Source of the DNA: Fibrobacter sp.
GTDB taxonomy: Bacteria > Fibrobacterota > Fibrobacteria > Fibrobacterales > Fibrobacteraceae
Direction of reading: 5' to 3'
DNA: 35,468 nucleotides
Assembly (NCBI GenBank): GCA_017520105.1
Contig: JAFWRL010000316.1
Location: forward strand, 1 to 35,468
Numbering within the stretch: position 1 is the first letter of the stretch; each line of letters starts with the position of its first letter. The notes under the pieces were generated by a model. The model was given only the letters and a program-made list of their open reading frames with translations. It had not been told where the DNA came from and did no database searches. Made by a program: the position numbers and the translations under genes. Shown in pieces: positions 7,832-16,851 of the stretch.

Positions 7832-9928
7832 ATGGCAGCGTCCAAGAAAAAAGAAGAAACAGACCTTTTCGACTTATTAAAGGATCTCGTCAAGAACTGG
7901 CGAATCATGCTTCCTTGCATTTTCATTGCAGGAATCATCGGCGTATTCGTCGCCCTTTGGATTCGTCCCATATACCAGGTAGATGCGTTGCTCCAGATTG
8001 AATCCAAGAGCAACAAGAGCGTAGGCATGATGGGCGGGCTTCCAAGCCTATTTGCCACGTCAAGCCCTGCCGAAACAGAAATCGAGCTTATCAAGAGCAG
8101 GCACATCATCGGCGAAGCCGTCGAGAAGATGCACTTGCAGTACAGGGCTACTCCTGTAAATGGACTGGACCGTCTGTTGCATCGCGAAGGCCGTATGGAA
8201 CTCAGCCAATTCGAAGTGCCGTGGAAGAGCATACCCGCAACCGAAAAAATCGTCCCTTGGATTGCCGAAGCTGTAGATAGCACTTCGTTCAACCTTTATG
8301 ACCACAACAAAAAAGTTGTCCTCTCGGGAAGTGTCGGCACAACATACCATTTCCCGTATGCGGGCGACACCGCCGTTTTCTGTGTCCACCGCATGGATGC
8401 TACTCCCGGACAGAAATTCGAGCTTCTCAAACTGGAACGTCTTGACGCTATCGCCGCATTCAAGAAGGCTTTCGACATCAAGGAAAAAGGGAAAAAGACC
8501 GGCATTCTGGAATTCAGCTACAAGGACATCTACCCGGATCGCGCGACGCTGATTCTCAACGAAATTGCCACGACGTATTTACGCCAGAACGTGGAGCAAC
8601 GCAACGCCGAAGCACAGAAGACTTTGGAATTTCTAGAAAAGCAGCTACCCGACGTCAAAGCGCAGATGGACAGTTCGCTTCTCAAGTTCAACACCTACCG
8701 CAACAAGGTCGGTTCTGTCGATATCGGAGCAGAAACACAAATCATCTTGGAAAAGCGCAACGTCTTGCAGCAAAAGTTGCTTGATTTGCAACAAAAGAAA
8801 CAAAGCGCAGTCCGTTTGTTCCAGCCAGAACACCCGACAATCAAAACTCTCGAAGAACAGGAAAACAACCTGAAACGTGAACTCGCCAACAATACGGCAG
8901 CCACAAAGAAGCTCCCGAATACGCAGCAAGAAGTATTGAAGCTGACAAACGAAGTGGATATGAGCAAGCACATGTACACGACGATGCTCAACAACATCCA
9001 GCAGCTCAAGCTCGTATCCGCCGGCGAAGTGGGTTCCGTCCGCATCATCGATTTTGCCGAAGAAACGACCCAGCCAATTAAGCCGAAAAAGATGCTCATT
9101 GTCTTTGCGGCGCTTTTCATGGGTTTGCTTCTCGGAACAACAATCATAACGCTCCGCAGCAAGTTCAGCAACGGTGTTCGCGACGCCAGTTTCATCGAAC
9201 GCGAAACGGGATTCAGCGTCTATGCCAAAGTCCCGAAAGGCAATCCCAACGGCACCAAAGGCACGCGCCCCCTTGCCGTGGTTGAGCCCGACGATGTCGC
9301 CGTCGAATCGCTCCGCGCCTTGCGCAGTTCGCTGGAATTCAGCATGGAAGAAGGCTCCAACCCGACAATCGGCATCAGCGGTCTTATCCCTGGCGTAGGC
9401 AAGAGCTTTATCTCCGTAAACCTCGCCGCCCTTTATGCAGGACTCGGCAAGAAAGTTTTGCTTATCGACGCCGACCTCCGCAAGGGCCGCCTGCACAAGG
9501 AATTCGGTATCAAGCGCGGTAAAGGCCTTTCGCAGATTCTCCTGAACGAAGTATCCATAGATGACGTAATCAAATCGACCGAAGTCGAGAACTTGTTCAT
9601 TATGCAATGCGGAATGGTGCCGCCGAACCCGTCCGAACTGCTCGGTTCCAAGCACTACGCAGCAATGATTAGCGAGTTGGAAAAGATATATGACCTCATC
9701 ATCGTCGATACGCCGCCTATCATGCTCGTGACAGACGCAGCACTCGCTTGCCGTGTCGCGTCCCAGATTGTCATGGTCATCGAATACAACAAGCACAGCA
9801 TCGATGCTATCAAGGACGGAATGAACCAGCTTTTGAAGGGCAATACAACCGCCCATGCAAGCGTTGTCATCAACAAGTATGTGCACAGCCACAGCGATGG
9901 CTACGGTTATAAATACGGGAAGTACTAG
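7832..9928 (+). CDS. wzc: Wzc-type polysaccharide co-polymerase / tyrosine autokinase (BY-kinase)
   Basis: 698 residues, the usual length for fused Wzc proteins. An N-terminal Wzz domain has one membrane segment (about 26-44), then a periplasmic part with a coiled-coil/GNVR region (about 255-400) and a second membrane segment (about 421-441). The cytoplasmic kinase has Walker A GLIPGVGKSF (517-526), Walker A' VLLIDADLRKG (542-552) and Walker B LIIVDTPP (622-629). The tail is a tyrosine cluster (Tyr691, 693, 695, 698). Proteins of this type control polymer length and export of capsule or exopolysaccharide through cycles of tyrosine phosphorylation. It heads the locus and is followed nine bases later by the flippase gene. 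A cognate Wzb phosphatase and Wza exporter are not seen nearby. Confidence 0.95.
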   Translation: MAASKKKEETDLFDLLKDLVKNWRIMLPCIFIAGIIGVFVALWIRPIYQVDALLQIESKSNKSVGMMGGLPSLFATSSPAETEIELIKSRHIIGEAVEKMHLQYRATPVNGLDRLLHREGRMELSQFEVPWKSIPATEKIVPWIAEAVDSTSFNLYDHNKKVVLSGSVGTTYHFPYAGDTAVFCVHRMDATPGQKFELLKLERLDAIAAFKKAFDIKEKGKKTGILEFSYKDIYPDRATLILNEIATTYLRQNVEQRNAEAQKTLEFLEKQLPDVKAQMDSSLLKFNTYRNKVGSVDIGAETQIILEKRNVLQQKLLDLQQKKQSAVRLFQPEHPTIKTLEEQENNLKRELANNTAATKKLPNTQQEVLKLTNEVDMSKHMYTTMLNNIQQLKLVSAGEVGSVRIIDFAEETTQPIKPKKMLIVFAALFMGLLLGTTIITLRSKFSNGVRDASFIERETGFSVYAKVPKGNPNGTKGTRPLAVVEPDDVAVESLRALRSSLEFSMEEGSNPTIGISGLIPGVGKSFISVNLAALYAGLGKKVLLIDADLRKGRLHKEFGIKRGKGLSQILLNEVSIDDVIKSTEVENLFIMQCGMVPPNPSELLGSKHYAAMISELEKIYDLIIVDTPPIMLVTDAALACRVASQIVMVIEYNKHSIDAIKDGMNQLLKGNTTAHASVVINKYVHSHSDGYGYKYGKY

Positions 9929-9937
9929 CTTTACTCC

Positions 9938-11383
9938 ATGTCTTCCGACTTAAAAAAGAAAACGGCCAAAGGAATGCTTTGGAGCGCCGTCGAAAGATTC
10001 TCGACGCAAGGAGTACAGTTTCTATTCGGCATTCTCCTGGCAAGGCTTTTGACGCCGAATGACTATGGCATGATTGCCATGCTCACTGTTTTTATTGCGG
10101 TGAGCCAGACTTTTATTGACAGCGGTTTCGGTAACGCCCTGATTCGAAAGCTTGACCGCACTGAGGCAGACAAGGCTACAGTTTTCTTTTTCAACATATT
10201 CATGGCCATGGCCTGCTATGGCATCATTTTCCTTTCTGCACCTTTGATAGCCCAATTCTACGGAATGCCGGAACTCACCGACATCCTTAGAATTCTTGCA
10301 ATCAACCTTATTATTCAAGCGTTCGGTTCCATCCAGCATTTGAACCTGACGATTGACTTGAATTTCAAAACGCTTGCAAAGGTGACCTTTATAGGAGCCA
10401 TTGTAGGAGGCACAGCGGGGCTCATCTGTGCGTATAACGGACTTGGTGTTTGGTCGCTGGTAGTGCAGCAAATGGCAACGACATCTTGTAGAGTCATTCT
10501 CTTTTGGGTTCTCGTTCATTGGCGCCCCAAGACTTTTTTCAACAAGAGCTCTTTCAAGAACATGTTCGGCTTCGGCTCCAAGCTTCTAGCTTCAGGCCTA
10601 TTGAACACTTTGTACGACAACATCTACGACTTGATTATCGGCAAAGCCTTTTCCGCAGCGACCCTCGGCAACTACAGCAGGGCATCGCATTTTGCGAACT
10701 TCCCTTCGAGTAACGTCACAGGCATTTTCCAGAGAGTCACCTACCCTGTCCTCAGCAGGATTCAAGACGACCATGCGAAACTGCGAAAAGGATATTTAAA
10801 GTTCCTAAACACGGCCACGTTGGTCATATTCCCGCTAATGATTGGCCTTGCGGCGCTGACCAAGCCCCTTATACTCTTGGTTCTTTCGGATAAATGGGTT
10901 GACGCCATCTTGATTTTGCAAATCATCTGCATTGCACAGATGTGGTACCCCGTACACGCCATCAACCTGAACATTCTGCAAGTCATGGGCCGCTCGGACT
11001 TGTTCCTGAAATTGGAAATCATCAAAAAAATCGAGGGAATAACAGTCCTTTGCATTACTCTACCCTTCGGCATTATCGCCATGTGTTTTGGACAATGGTT
11101 TAACGCCATCTTTGGATTAGTCGTAAACACTTACTATTCAGGCAAACTGTTGAATGCCGGGTTGTTGCCTCAATTAAAGATGTACATTCCCACGCTCTTG
11201 AATTCTTTGGCAATGGGAGCTATTTGCTTGGGCGTTATCCAAATACTCCCCGAACAAGATTACGCCCTTCAACTTGGCCTTGGTTTTGCAGTGGGCGCAA
11301 TCTATTACATAGCAAGCAATTGTATATTTAACAGAGAAACAGTCAAGGAACTGTTGGAACTTTTAAACAAGAAAAAATCGTAA
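9938..11383 (+). CDS. wzx: Wzx-type polysaccharide flippase (MOP superfamily)
   Basis: 481 residues with about 12-14 hydrophobic segments spread over the whole protein. The N-terminus (KGMLWSAVERFSTQGVQFLF, then LARLLTPNDYGMIAML) is typical of the WzxC/PST branch of the MOP flippases, and the length fits. It is expected to move undecaprenyl-diphosphate-linked repeat units across the inner membrane. It sits between the Wzc-type kinase and the sugar-modifying genes, in the same operon. No strong Shine-Dalgarno is visible, as for several genes here. Confidence 0.93.
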   Translation: MSSDLKKKTAKGMLWSAVERFSTQGVQFLFGILLARLLTPNDYGMIAMLTVFIAVSQTFIDSGFGNALIRKLDRTEADKATVFFFNIFMAMACYGIIFLSAPLIAQFYGMPELTDILRILAINLIIQAFGSIQHLNLTIDLNFKTLAKVTFIGAIVGGTAGLICAYNGLGVWSLVVQQMATTSCRVILFWVLVHWRPKTFFNKSSFKNMFGFGSKLLASGLLNTLYDNIYDLIIGKAFSAATLGNYSRASHFANFPSSNVTGIFQRVTYPVLSRIQDDHAKLRKGYLKFLNTATLVIFPLMIGLAALTKPLILLVLSDKWVDAILILQIICIAQMWYPVHAINLNILQVMGRSDLFLKLEIIKKIEGITVLCITLPFGIIAMCFGQWFNAIFGLVVNTYYSGKLLNAGLLPQLKMYIPTLLNSLAMGAICLGVIQILPEQDYALQLGLGFAVGAIYYIASNCIFNRETVKELLELLNKKKS

Positions 11384-11389
11384 ATTACC

Positions 11390-12505
11390 ATGAGCGAAAA
11401 CAAAAAGATTACCGTGACTTCACCGCTTCTTCCGAAACTGGAAGACTTTATCCCCATGCTCCAGGACATTTGGGATAGGAAATGGTTGACGAACAACGGT
11501 TTCTATCACCAGGAACTAGAAAAGGCTCTCGCAGAATACCTGGGTGTCGAATACATCAGCCTTTTCACCAACGGAACACTCCCGCTCATTACGGCGCTGC
11601 AAGCATTGAAAATCACTGGAGAAGTCATCACTACACCCTATAGCTTTGTAGCAACCACACATTCGATTTGGTGGAACGGTCTCAAGCCAGTATTTGTCGA
11701 TGTCGAAGAATCTACAGGAAATATCGATCCCGAAAAAATCGAAGCGGCCATCACTCCGCACACTACGGCCATCATGCCTGTCCATGTCTATGGCACGCCC
11801 TGCAACATGAAGCGCATTCAAGAAATCGCTGATATTTACGGTTTCAAAATCATCTACGATGCGGCCCATGCCTTTGGCGTGAAAAAAGATGGCGAATCCG
11901 TTCTCAAGTATGGCGATATGAGCACGCTCAGTTTCCATGCGACCAAAGTCTATAACACGGTTGAAGGAGGCGCTCTGATTTGCCACGACCGGGCCACCAA
12001 GAAGCGCATTGACTACCTCAAGAATTTCGGATTTGCCGGCGAAACAACAGTCGTCGCACCGGGCATCAACAGCAAGATGGACGAAATCCGCGCCGCTTAC
12101 GGTCTTTTGAATTTGAAGCAGGTGGATGATGCCATCGCAAAGCGCAAAGCTGTTGCCGAAAAGTACCGCGCCGCACTGAAAGATGTCCCTGGCATCCGCT
12201 ACCAGAACGATATCGAAGGAGTCCGCCACAACTACGCCTACTTCCCGATTTTCGTCAGTAAAGAATACGGCATCAGCCGTGATGCCCTTTACGAAAAGTT
12301 GAAAGAACACAACATCTACGGTCGCCGCTATTTCTATCCGCTTATCAGCACATTCAGTGCCTACAAGGGGCTAGAATCCGCAAGGCCAGAGAATCTGCCA
12401 ATCGCCCACAAGCTCGCCGACCAAGTGCTATGTCTGCCGATGTTTGCTGGGTTAAGCGACATTGATGCTGAACGAGTGATAGACATTATCATCAACAAGA
12501 GATAA
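11390..12505 (+). CDS. DegT/DnrJ/EryC1/StrS-family sugar aminotransferase
   Basis: 371 residues, normal for the family. The PLP-binding lysine is Lys186 in STLSFHATKVYNTVEGGA, and the conserved aspartate is Asp157 in IIYDAAHAFG. The HATK-(Y/F)NT-EGGA form of the motif is found in enzymes acting on NDP-4-keto-6-deoxysugars, such as the WecE, VioA and FdtB groups. It should make an amino-deoxysugar nucleotide for the glycan; C3 versus C4 specificity cannot be told. The 4,6-dehydratase that would make its substrate is not in this window. It starts six bases after the flippase stop and precedes an acyltransferase, which could act on the product or on the finished glycan. Confidence 0.92.
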   Translation: MSENKKITVTSPLLPKLEDFIPMLQDIWDRKWLTNNGFYHQELEKALAEYLGVEYISLFTNGTLPLITALQALKITGEVITTPYSFVATTHSIWWNGLKPVFVDVEESTGNIDPEKIEAAITPHTTAIMPVHVYGTPCNMKRIQEIADIYGFKIIYDAAHAFGVKKDGESVLKYGDMSTLSFHATKVYNTVEGGALICHDRATKKRIDYLKNFGFAGETTVVAPGINSKMDEIRAAYGLLNLKQVDDAIAKRKAVAEKYRAALKDVPGIRYQNDIEGVRHNYAYFPIFVSKEYGISRDALYEKLKEHNIYGRRYFYPLISTFSAYKGLESARPENLPIAHKLADQVLCLPMFAGLSDIDAERVIDIIINKR

Positions 12506-12515
12506 TCATTAGCAA

Positions 12516-13511
12516 ATGGAACAATCTATCAAACGGCTTAATTTTATTGACGTTGCCAAGGGTATAGGAATTATCCTTGTTGTGTTAGGGCACTGCCTTG
12601 CATACGAAAATCAAAACAAACTATTTATGATGATTTATTCGTTCCATATGCCCTTTTTCTTTTTCCTGTCTGGTTTTTTGTTCAAAGACAAATCCTATGA
12701 AACTTATCTTTCGGGAAAACTAAAAACATTGCTATTCCCGATGATTTTCTTTCAAGCGCTAAACATCATTTCCTATGGATTTCTTTTCTTATTGGGATTT
12801 GAGAAGCACCACGACACAATTGCCTTTAGCGGTTTTTGGTTTTTAGGAACTTTATTATACGTATCATGTCTTTACTACATGCTATCGGAAAAATTCTTTT
12901 CTAATTTCAGACGACGTAATGTCATTGTATTAACAAGTGCATCAATAGCAATGATATTCGGTCTAATATACGCCAAGAGAATCAGCGACCAGCCAAACCA
13001 ACTTATCGCAACCTCTTTTGTCGCATTTTCCTTTTACGCTTTAGGACATATCTGCAATACAAATCAAAGTCTGCAGAATCTAGTATTGCAAAGCTCTAAA
13101 CCAATGCGAGTCTTTTTTGCAATTGGATCTATAGCGTTATTCATTTTGTTAGCTTATCTAGTTGGCTTTACTAACAGAAATGTTGACATGAATACGAGTC
13201 GATATGGAAATAGTTTGTTTTTTATTTTAAACGCCCTTGTCGGAATAAGTGCAGCTTTTTTAGCTAGTGTAGCAATTTCAAAAAATCATATACTTGAATT
13301 TTTTGGCAAAAATTCACTTATGATATTCCTGCTTCATATTCCATTGTGGAAAACATTCGACTTTATCGTAAAAAAAATCTTAAACATACCAAATGTTAGT
13401 TGCAGAATTTTTTTGGTATTCCTTGCAAGCATAACTATTTCAACCGTACTCGCCATCATCATAAACAGACATTTCACGTGGTTAAAAGGCCAAATAAAAT
13501 TCAACAAATAA
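12516..13511 (+). CDS. Membrane acyltransferase (acyltransferase family 3)
   Basis: 331 residues with about ten hydrophobic segments. The N-terminus NFIDVAKGIGIILVVLGHCL carries the conserved His26, and FHMPFFFFLSGFLFK follows, both hallmarks of Acyl_transf_3 proteins (OafA/NolL type) that add O-acetyl or similar groups to surface sugars in the membrane. It lies between the aminotransferase and the ATP-grasp gene in the same operon, so it probably modifies a sugar of the repeat unit. Its DNA is visibly more AT-rich than its neighbours (many TTT, ATA and AAA codons), a hint of separate origin. Confidence 0.88.
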   Translation: MEQSIKRLNFIDVAKGIGIILVVLGHCLAYENQNKLFMMIYSFHMPFFFFLSGFLFKDKSYETYLSGKLKTLLFPMIFFQALNIISYGFLFLLGFEKHHDTIAFSGFWFLGTLLYVSCLYYMLSEKFFSNFRRRNVIVLTSASIAMIFGLIYAKRISDQPNQLIATSFVAFSFYALGHICNTNQSLQNLVLQSSKPMRVFFAIGSIALFILLAYLVGFTNRNVDMNTSRYGNSLFFILNALVGISAAFLASVAISKNHILEFFGKNSLMIFLLHIPLWKTFDFIVKKILNIPNVSCRIFLVFLASITISTVLAIIINRHFTWLKGQIKFNK

Positions 13512-13526
13512 CTCTTTAAAATAGAT

Positions 13527-14795
13527 ATGAACACAAAAGGAAAAAAACTTCTTATTCTGGGAGCCAATCCCGAAACAGCCAATATTGTCAGGGTGGCCCA
13601 AGAAATGGGAGTCACGACCATCGTGACCGATTACGACCCGCAGGCACCTGCCAAGAAAGTTTCCGACATCAGCTACAACATTGATGCCATGGACGTTGAT
13701 GCCCTTTACGAAATGGCAATCCGCGAGGATGTAGATGGAGTCCTTGTCGGAGTCGCAGACCCCTTGATTGCACCGTACCAGAAACTTTGCGCCCGCCTCG
13801 GCGTCCCGTGCTACGCCAACGAAGAAACAGTCAAGACTTTTACGAACAAGCGCCATTTCAAGAACACTTGCAAAAAATTTGGTATCGAGGGCATTCCCGA
13901 ATATTCCATTGACAATAAAGACGAAATCAAGTTTCCCGTCATCGTCAAGCCGGCCGACAGCAATTCCGGCAAGGGCATCACGCTTTGCCGCCATCGTGAA
14001 GAACTAGATAGTAGCATCGAACGCGCCAAGAAAGAATCCCGCACTCAGACCGTCCTAATCGAACGTTACATGGAATGCGATGATTTAAGCATATACTATA
14101 CCATCGTTGACGGACATGTGTATTTGTCAAGTTTGTCGGACCGCTATACATTGCGTACAAATACTAGCGCAACCCCCATTTGCGTAGGCGATGTATTCGT
14201 TTCCAAATACTACGATGAATTTGTAAAGTACGAACATCCAAAATACGTGAAGATGTTCAACGAACTGGGTTTGAAAAACGGTGTGCTTTACGTTTCCGCA
14301 TTCTGCGAAGACGGTCACTTCTATGTCTATGATCCCGGTTTCCGCCTTCAAGGTGGCGGTTTCCACTTGATTCTCAAGTACATGAACGGTTTTGACCAGC
14401 GCAAAATGCTGGTGAACTTCGCCCTCTCCGGTTCCATGGACTACGCGGAAACCACTGGCGGAAACTTTGGCGAAAAGAACGACGCGAACATGCACGGCAG
14501 AAGCGCCGCCGTCGTATGGTTTCTGCTGAAGGAAGGAAAGATTGCCAACATCAAGGGCTTGGATTTTGTAAAGAACCACCCCTCTGTGGATTTTGTCATT
14601 GACCGTTTTAATGTCGGCGACGAAATTACCCCGAACATGCTCGGCACCGAACGTCAAGTATTCCTCCGCATCTTCATGCATTGCAATAGCAAAACGGAAC
14701 TCAAAGATATTCTCAAGGATTTTGAAAGCCACCTCGCCGTGACCGACACAGAGGGCGAAAGCCTGCTCCTTCCATCCTTACTGAACGTCTTGTAG
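13527..14795 (+). CDS. ATP-grasp ligase-like enzyme
   Basis: 422 residues. The N-terminal part LLILGANPETANIVRVAQEM is a Rossmann-like pre-ATP-grasp domain as in PurK/PurT and carbamoyl-phosphate synthase. The ATP-grasp core begins near residue 107; FPVIVKPADSNSGKGI (136-151) gives the nucleotide-binding lysine and the Ser/Gly-rich loop, and acidic residues for metal follow (E179, D185-186). ATP-grasp enzymes form C-N or C-S bonds via acyl-phosphates. In glycan loci they often join an amino acid or other carboxylate to an amino group, which would fit the aminotransferase two genes upstream. This substrate is inference. It is followed after eight bases by an SDR gene with a good AGGAGA ribosome-binding site. 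Confidence 0.85.
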   Translation: MNTKGKKLLILGANPETANIVRVAQEMGVTTIVTDYDPQAPAKKVSDISYNIDAMDVDALYEMAIREDVDGVLVGVADPLIAPYQKLCARLGVPCYANEETVKTFTNKRHFKNTCKKFGIEGIPEYSIDNKDEIKFPVIVKPADSNSGKGITLCRHREELDSSIERAKKESRTQTVLIERYMECDDLSIYYTIVDGHVYLSSLSDRYTLRTNTSATPICVGDVFVSKYYDEFVKYEHPKYVKMFNELGLKNGVLYVSAFCEDGHFYVYDPGFRLQGGGFHLILKYMNGFDQRKMLVNFALSGSMDYAETTGGNFGEKNDANMHGRSAAVVWFLLKEGKIANIKGLDFVKNHPSVDFVIDRFNVGDEITPNMLGTERQVFLRIFMHCNSKTELKDILKDFESHLAVTDTEGESLLLPSLLNVL

Positions 14796-14803
14796 GAGAA
14801 ACC

Positions 14804-15571
14804 ATGGAAATTTCACTGAACAAAAAAGTCATTGTCATTTCGGGCGGTACAAAAGGCGTCGGCAAGCAGCTCGCCCTCCAATGCGCTACTGACGGAGCGC
14901 ACGTGGTCATTTCCGGTCGTGACGAAGCGAGCGCCACAAGCATTATCGAGGCCGCGAAAAAGGCTCCGGGCACAATTGAATTCAAGAAAACCGATTTGCA
15001 CAGTGTCAGTTCCATCCGCGAACTTTTCGCCTACGTTGCAGACAAGTACAAAAAACTGGACGGATTCGTGAACTATGCAGGCATCACTCCTGCAGCATCC
15101 CTCACAGAATGTTCCGAAAGTCTTTTTGATGACGTCTTTGACATTGACATCAAGGCTGCATTCTTCTGTTGTCAGGAAGCTGTAAAGCTGATGCAGAAAA
15201 CTGGCGGCGGATCCATCGTCTTGGTGGGCTCCACGCACCATACCCGAGGCAACAAAGACCGTACCGCCTATGCCTGCGCCAAGGGTGCCCTCTACACACT
15301 TTCCAACCACATCGGCAGACACTATGCCGAAGACAAAATCCGCTGCAACTACCTCGTCATGGGCTGGACGCCTACAGATGGCGAACTCGCATTGCGCAAG
15401 TCCCAAGGCATGACCGAAAAGGAACTCCGCGAAGAAGCGGCAAAGGCAATTCCCATGGGCAGAATGACAGAGCCCACGGACATTGTTCCTGCCATGATAT
15501 ACCTGCTCAGCGATGTATCATCCATGGTAACCGCGACCGAATTCAAAGTCAACGGTGGAGAACTGATTTAA
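14804..15571 (+). CDS. Short-chain dehydrogenase/reductase
   Basis: 255 residues, the classical SDR length. The cofactor motif is SGGTKGVGK (13-21), the NNAG motif reads NYAG (90-93), and the catalytic residues are Ser143, Tyr156 and Lys160 (YACAK). The end (SSMVTATEFKVNGGELI) is like FabG-type SDRs. R39-D40 after the second strand could favour NADPH. The substrate is unknown. Two context-based ideas: a keto-sugar or acyl precursor for the neighbouring ATP-grasp enzyme, or reduction of ribulose 5-phosphate to ribitol 5-phosphate for the CDP-alditol route, since the Haemophilus Bcs1/Acs1 enzymes fuse an IspD-like domain to an SDR. Confidence 0.88.
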   Translation: MEISLNKKVIVISGGTKGVGKQLALQCATDGAHVVISGRDEASATSIIEAAKKAPGTIEFKKTDLHSVSSIRELFAYVADKYKKLDGFVNYAGITPAASLTECSESLFDDVFDIDIKAAFFCCQEAVKLMQKTGGGSIVLVGSTHHTRGNKDRTAYACAKGALYTLSNHIGRHYAEDKIRCNYLVMGWTPTDGELALRKSQGMTEKELREEAAKAIPMGRMTEPTDIVPAMIYLLSDVSSMVTATEFKVNGGELI

Positions 15572-15575
15572 CATC

Positions 15576-16718
15576 ATGGCGACCGTAAGCATCATCGTCC
15601 CCATCTACAACGTCGAAACGGAATTGCGTAAATGCGTTTCCAGTATTTTAGCACAAACATACAAAGATATCGAAATCATTCTTGTCGATGACGGTTCCCC
15701 GGACAACTGCGGAGTTATCTGTGATGAATATGCCCGCAAAGACAACCGCATCGTCGTCATCCATAAAGAAAATGGCGGACTCGTCAACGCACGTAAAAGC
15801 GGCCTGGAAAAATCGACAGGACAATTCATCTCTTACGTAGATGGCGATGACTGGATTGAAGAAGACTTTATCCAAGAACTTGTAGATTGTCAACAGAAAT
15901 ACAATGTAGATATAGTCGCCGCCGGATTTTCTAAAGACATTGGGGATATTTCCGACGAGCACGCCAACGTAATTCCTTCAGGCTTTTACGACAAGCATAG
16001 AATGATTACCGAAATTTATCCTAGAATGATTTGCGCAGGCGAATACTTCTACTTTGGAATTTGTTCTTATGTTTGGAATAAACTATTCAAAAAAGAATTA
16101 CTTTACGATTGCCAAATGGCAGTAGATCCTCGCATTTCCGTAGGCGAAGATTCATGCGTCGTTTTCCCTGTTCTGCTCAAGTCCAACTCGCTCTACATTA
16201 GCGAAAGTGCCAACTACCATTATTATCAAAAAGCGTTCTCTATGCTGAAAAGCATGGACTCCCTAGAAAAAGAAAAAGAGAAAATCAGTTGGTTGAATGA
16301 TTATCTACTAAATTCCTTGAAGGACGCTCCCGCCGAATACAAATTGACGGGACAAATCGAACGCTACATCGACAGTCTAAGGATTATTCGCTATGGAGAA
16401 TCCAAAGACCCTTCGCAGAACCGTTTTTTCAACATGGCTCCCACAACTCGCGTGGCCATTTTCAACAGCGGAATCGTAGGCCAAAATATCTATTCCATCT
16501 ATTTAGCCAAGAAAATAGCGCCTATCACAGGATGGTTCGACAAGGATGCAAAATTTTACCAAGCCCATGGTTTAAACGTAAAATACTTTGACGAAATTCC
16601 AAACACAGAATTCGACAAGATTATCATCGCAAATCTTGATAAAAAAAGCATTCTGAGCGCTCTGAAAATTCTTGAAAACCTCGGAATCGACCCCCAAAAA
16701 ATAGTTTCCCTGCTATAG
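15576..16718 (+). CDS. GT2 glycosyltransferase with C-terminal Rossmann-like domain
   Basis: 380 residues. Residues 1-230 are a GT-A fold family 2 transferase: VSIIVPIYNVE at the start, ILVDDGSPDN (35-44), ENGGLVNARKSG (65-76) and the metal-binding DGDD at 89-92. Residues about 290-380 are a separate alpha/beta unit starting RVAIFNSGIVGQNIYSIYL and continuing with WFDKD and DEIPNTEFDKIIIAN, resembling the Rossmann-like C-terminal domain of some sugar C-methyltransferases and CoA-binding-like proteins. The donor and acceptor are not evident. It is the last gene before the terminator at 16751-16777 and starts four bases after the SDR stop. Confidence 0.9.
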   Translation: MATVSIIVPIYNVETELRKCVSSILAQTYKDIEIILVDDGSPDNCGVICDEYARKDNRIVVIHKENGGLVNARKSGLEKSTGQFISYVDGDDWIEEDFIQELVDCQQKYNVDIVAAGFSKDIGDISDEHANVIPSGFYDKHRMITEIYPRMICAGEYFYFGICSYVWNKLFKKELLYDCQMAVDPRISVGEDSCVVFPVLLKSNSLYISESANYHYYQKAFSMLKSMDSLEKEKEKISWLNDYLLNSLKDAPAEYKLTGQIERYIDSLRIIRYGESKDPSQNRFFNMAPTTRVAIFNSGIVGQNIYSIYLAKKIAPITGWFDKDAKFYQAHGLNVKYFDEIPNTEFDKIIIANLDKKSILSALKILENLGIDPQKIVSLL

Positions 16719-16750
16719 CGTTTTTTGCAGAAGCATCAAACCCACCAAAC

Positions 16751-16777
16751 GAGCCTAATTTTCAAAGGCTCTTTTTT
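16751..16777 (+). terminator. Intrinsic terminator after the first glycan operon
   Basis: A 6-base stem GAGCCT/AGGCTC (16751-16756 and 16766-16771) with a 9-base loop is followed directly by six T residues. It lies 32 bases after the GT2 stop codon and before the HisC-like gene, so it should end or reduce transcription of 7832-16718 and divides the locus into at least two units. Confidence 0.8.
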
Positions 16778-16810
16778 GCACATACCGTAAAAAATTATAT
16801 TTGGGATAAT
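16776..16810 (+). promoter_or_regulatory. Possible promoter for the HisC-like/LicD operon
   Basis: After the terminator, TTGCAC (16776-16781) resembles a -35 box; candidate -10 boxes are TATATT (16797-16802, 15-base spacer) and GATAAT (16805-16810, 23-base spacer). Neither spacing is ideal, but the 133-base gap and preceding terminator argue that a promoter is here. Confidence 0.4.
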
Positions 16811-16851
16811 AACTAGATGTACCACATTTAACAAAATACGACAAGAGCGCC

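Noticed and set aside
8645..9892. Minus-strand frame of 415 codons inside the Wzc-type gene
   Set aside because: A shadow of a well-supported kinase gene; no recognisable domain in the translation.
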